From Chitinivibrionales bacterium (lineage in GTDB: Bacteria; Fibrobacterota; Chitinivibrionia; Chitinivibrionales; WJMI01), in assembly GCA_014729595.1 (NCBI GenBank), contig WJJU01000687.1, forward strand, positions 1-15,033: 15,033 nucleotides of DNA, read 5' to 3'. Within the stretch, counting starts at the first letter, position 1. Every line of letters begins with the position of its first letter. Made by a program: the position numbers and the translations under genes. The notes beneath the pieces were generated by a model. That model was not told the origin of the DNA, ran no database searches, and saw only the letters and a list, made by a program, of their open reading frames with translations. Shown here piece by piece: positions 14,015 to 15,033 of this stretch.

Positions 14015-15033
14015 ATGACTCCATCGGCAAATGCAGTAGACAAGTTAATCCAATGGTACCAACGGGGTAACCGATGGTGGTTGCCGTTGGCGCTGGGACT
14101 CCTATACTCACTTTGCTTGCCTCCGTTTAATCACCAGACGCACCCGCTTTTGGCGGTCTTTCCACTTTTAGGGTTTGGCGTGGTTGTACCGCTCATGGCT
14201 TTCGCCGCCGGCTCTAATAGACGTCGGGCGTTATTCCATGCTTATCTGTACGGTATAGGCGCCTCGATATCACAATTTTATTGGATCGGCAATGTTGCTC
14301 CTGAAGGGCAGCACCATCTTATCCTCCTTGGGTTGGGTTTGGCTACGCTCATAATCGGTCTCTATTATCTCCTGGCCGGTGTAGCATTCAGAGTGTCCAG
14401 GAAGGTGTTTCCGCGCCTCTATGTTATTCTTTTCCCGGCCCTCTGGGTTTTGATTGAGTATGGCCGGGGCATAGGCGAAATTGCATTTCCGTGGACCCAT
14501 TTGGGTTATGTATTCGTGCCCTACCTTGCGAGTGCTCAGTTGGCCTCGGTGTGCGGCGTGTTGGGCCTTTCGTATGTGGTTGTCCTGGGTAATGTCTTGA
14601 TTTGGGAGGTGATTGAATGCTTTTTCGGGAAATGCGGATCGAATTCTAAATGGATCAATTTAGGCATATTTTTGCTTCTGTTGGTATTGGCGACATTCTG
14701 GGGTGCATTTAGGCTTCAGCGTCGATCCCCCGCAGAGGAAACCGCGCGTGTCGCGCTGATCCAAAGCAACATCGACCAGCTTCATTGGACCAATGCCTCG
14801 TTGGATACAAGCCTCGCCGTCACCGGATCGCTCATCGTGGAAAGCCGCGATCGGAATCCGGATCTTATTGTATTGCCCGAAAGTGGTGTGTTTACGTACT
14901 TGGTGCGTCGCGAAGAGATAAAACGCCGTGTTGAAGAATGGGCACACGTTGCGAACGCACCCTTGGTTGTGGGTTCTCTTCACTGGGACCCCGCCCCCGG
15001 CAATCCTTATTATCGCTACCGGGTATACAATAC
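14015..15033 (+). CDS. lnt: Apolipoprotein N-acyltransferase, 3' end outside window
   Basis: Lnt adds the third acyl chain to the N-terminal Cys of lipoproteins in the inner membrane. The frame is open from ATG at 14015 to the window edge, 339 codons. There are several membrane helices (WWLPLALGLLYSLCLPPF, LLAVFPLLGFGVVVPLMAF, LILLGLGLATLIIGLYYLL, a Trp-rich LFPALWVLIEYGRG with FPWTHLGY, and LGIFLLLLVLATFWGAF). The nitrilase-type domain follows from about residue 245: RVALIQSNIDQ, then DLIVLPESGVF with Glu289 as the likely first catalytic residue, and VVGSLHWD. The Lys and Cys of the triad lie beyond the edge. The upstream ribosome binding site is weak (GACAGAG). The gene is undamaged. The presence of a lipoprotein gene at the other end of the window agrees with this being a diderm cell. 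Confidence 0.92.
   Translation, partial: MTPSANAVDKLIQWYQRGNRWWLPLALGLLYSLCLPPFNHQTHPLLAVFPLLGFGVVVPLMAFAAGSNRRRALFHAYLYGIGASISQFYWIGNVAPEGQHHLILLGLGLATLIIGLYYLLAGVAFRVSRKVFPRLYVILFPALWVLIEYGRGIGEIAFPWTHLGYVFVPYLASAQLASVCGVLGLSYVVVLGNVLIWEVIECFFGKCGSNSKWINLGIFLLLLVLATFWGAFRLQRRSPAEETARVALIQSNIDQLHWTNASLDTSLAVTGSLIVESRDRNPDLIVLPESGVFTYLVRREEIKRRVEEWAHVANAPLVVGSLHWDPAPGNPYYRYRVYN

Noticed and set aside
1..15033. CRISPR arrays, tRNA or rRNA genes, complete insertion sequences
   Set aside because: No regularly spaced repeats, no cloverleaf or rRNA signature and no transposase with terminal repeats were seen on reading both strands.

Overview
The window reads as chromosomal DNA of a Gram-negative bacterium, moderately GC-rich. 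It carries a lipobox lipoprotein, apolipoprotein N-acyltransferase (lnt), an exported rhodanese and genes for c-type cytochromes. The siroheme-decarboxylase (Ahb) route to heme and the CcsB/CcsA (system II) cytochrome c assembly genes suggest an ancestor that was an anaerobic or microaerophilic respirer, of a kind seen in Desulfobacterota, Planctomycetes and FCB-type lineages. I cannot name the taxon from sequence alone.

Layout. (1) Positions 2-2147, plus strand: the 3' part of a large surface or exported protein with an invasin-like Ig domain and two flagellin-IN-like repeats, then a small lipoprotein. (2) Positions about 2380-9840, minus strand: a long gene run that, in transcription order, is YVTN beta-propeller/diheme cytochrome, RidA-like protein, ccsB, ccsA, an ahbC start, a hemA middle, cobA-hemD, ahbA, ahbB. 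Every member except the RidA-like gene is broken. The lesions are single-base frameshifts, in-frame TGA, TAG and TAA codons, a heme motif without its histidine, lost hyper-conserved residues, and at least three large internal deletions that fuse unrelated genes (ccsB to ccsA, ahbC to hemA, hemA to cobA). (3) About 10180-10510: a non-coding, hairpin-rich block, probably a structured RNA, possibly of the HEARO/omega-RNA type. (4) 10593-11111, minus: an intact exported rhodanese-domain protein. (5) 11112-12167: mostly non-coding, with short repeats and one doubtful small ORF. (6) 12168-13440, plus: a compact regulatory unit with a clear sigma-70 promoter, an operator, a MarR-family regulator, a second copy of the same operator, and a class I SAM methyltransferase. 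(7) 13441-14014: non-coding. (8) 14015-15033, plus: lnt, running off the right edge.

Main interpretation. The left half is a heme-synthesis plus cytochrome-c-maturation operon caught in decay. Genes on both sides, and the RidA-like gene inside it, remain open over hundreds of codons, so general sequencing error is not the simplest explanation. The alternative, a local patch of poor consensus sequence with collapsed assembly, cannot be excluded without reads. The second notable system is the MarR/methyltransferase pair, with the inverted repeat GTTTAG-N3-CTAAAC placed in front of both genes.
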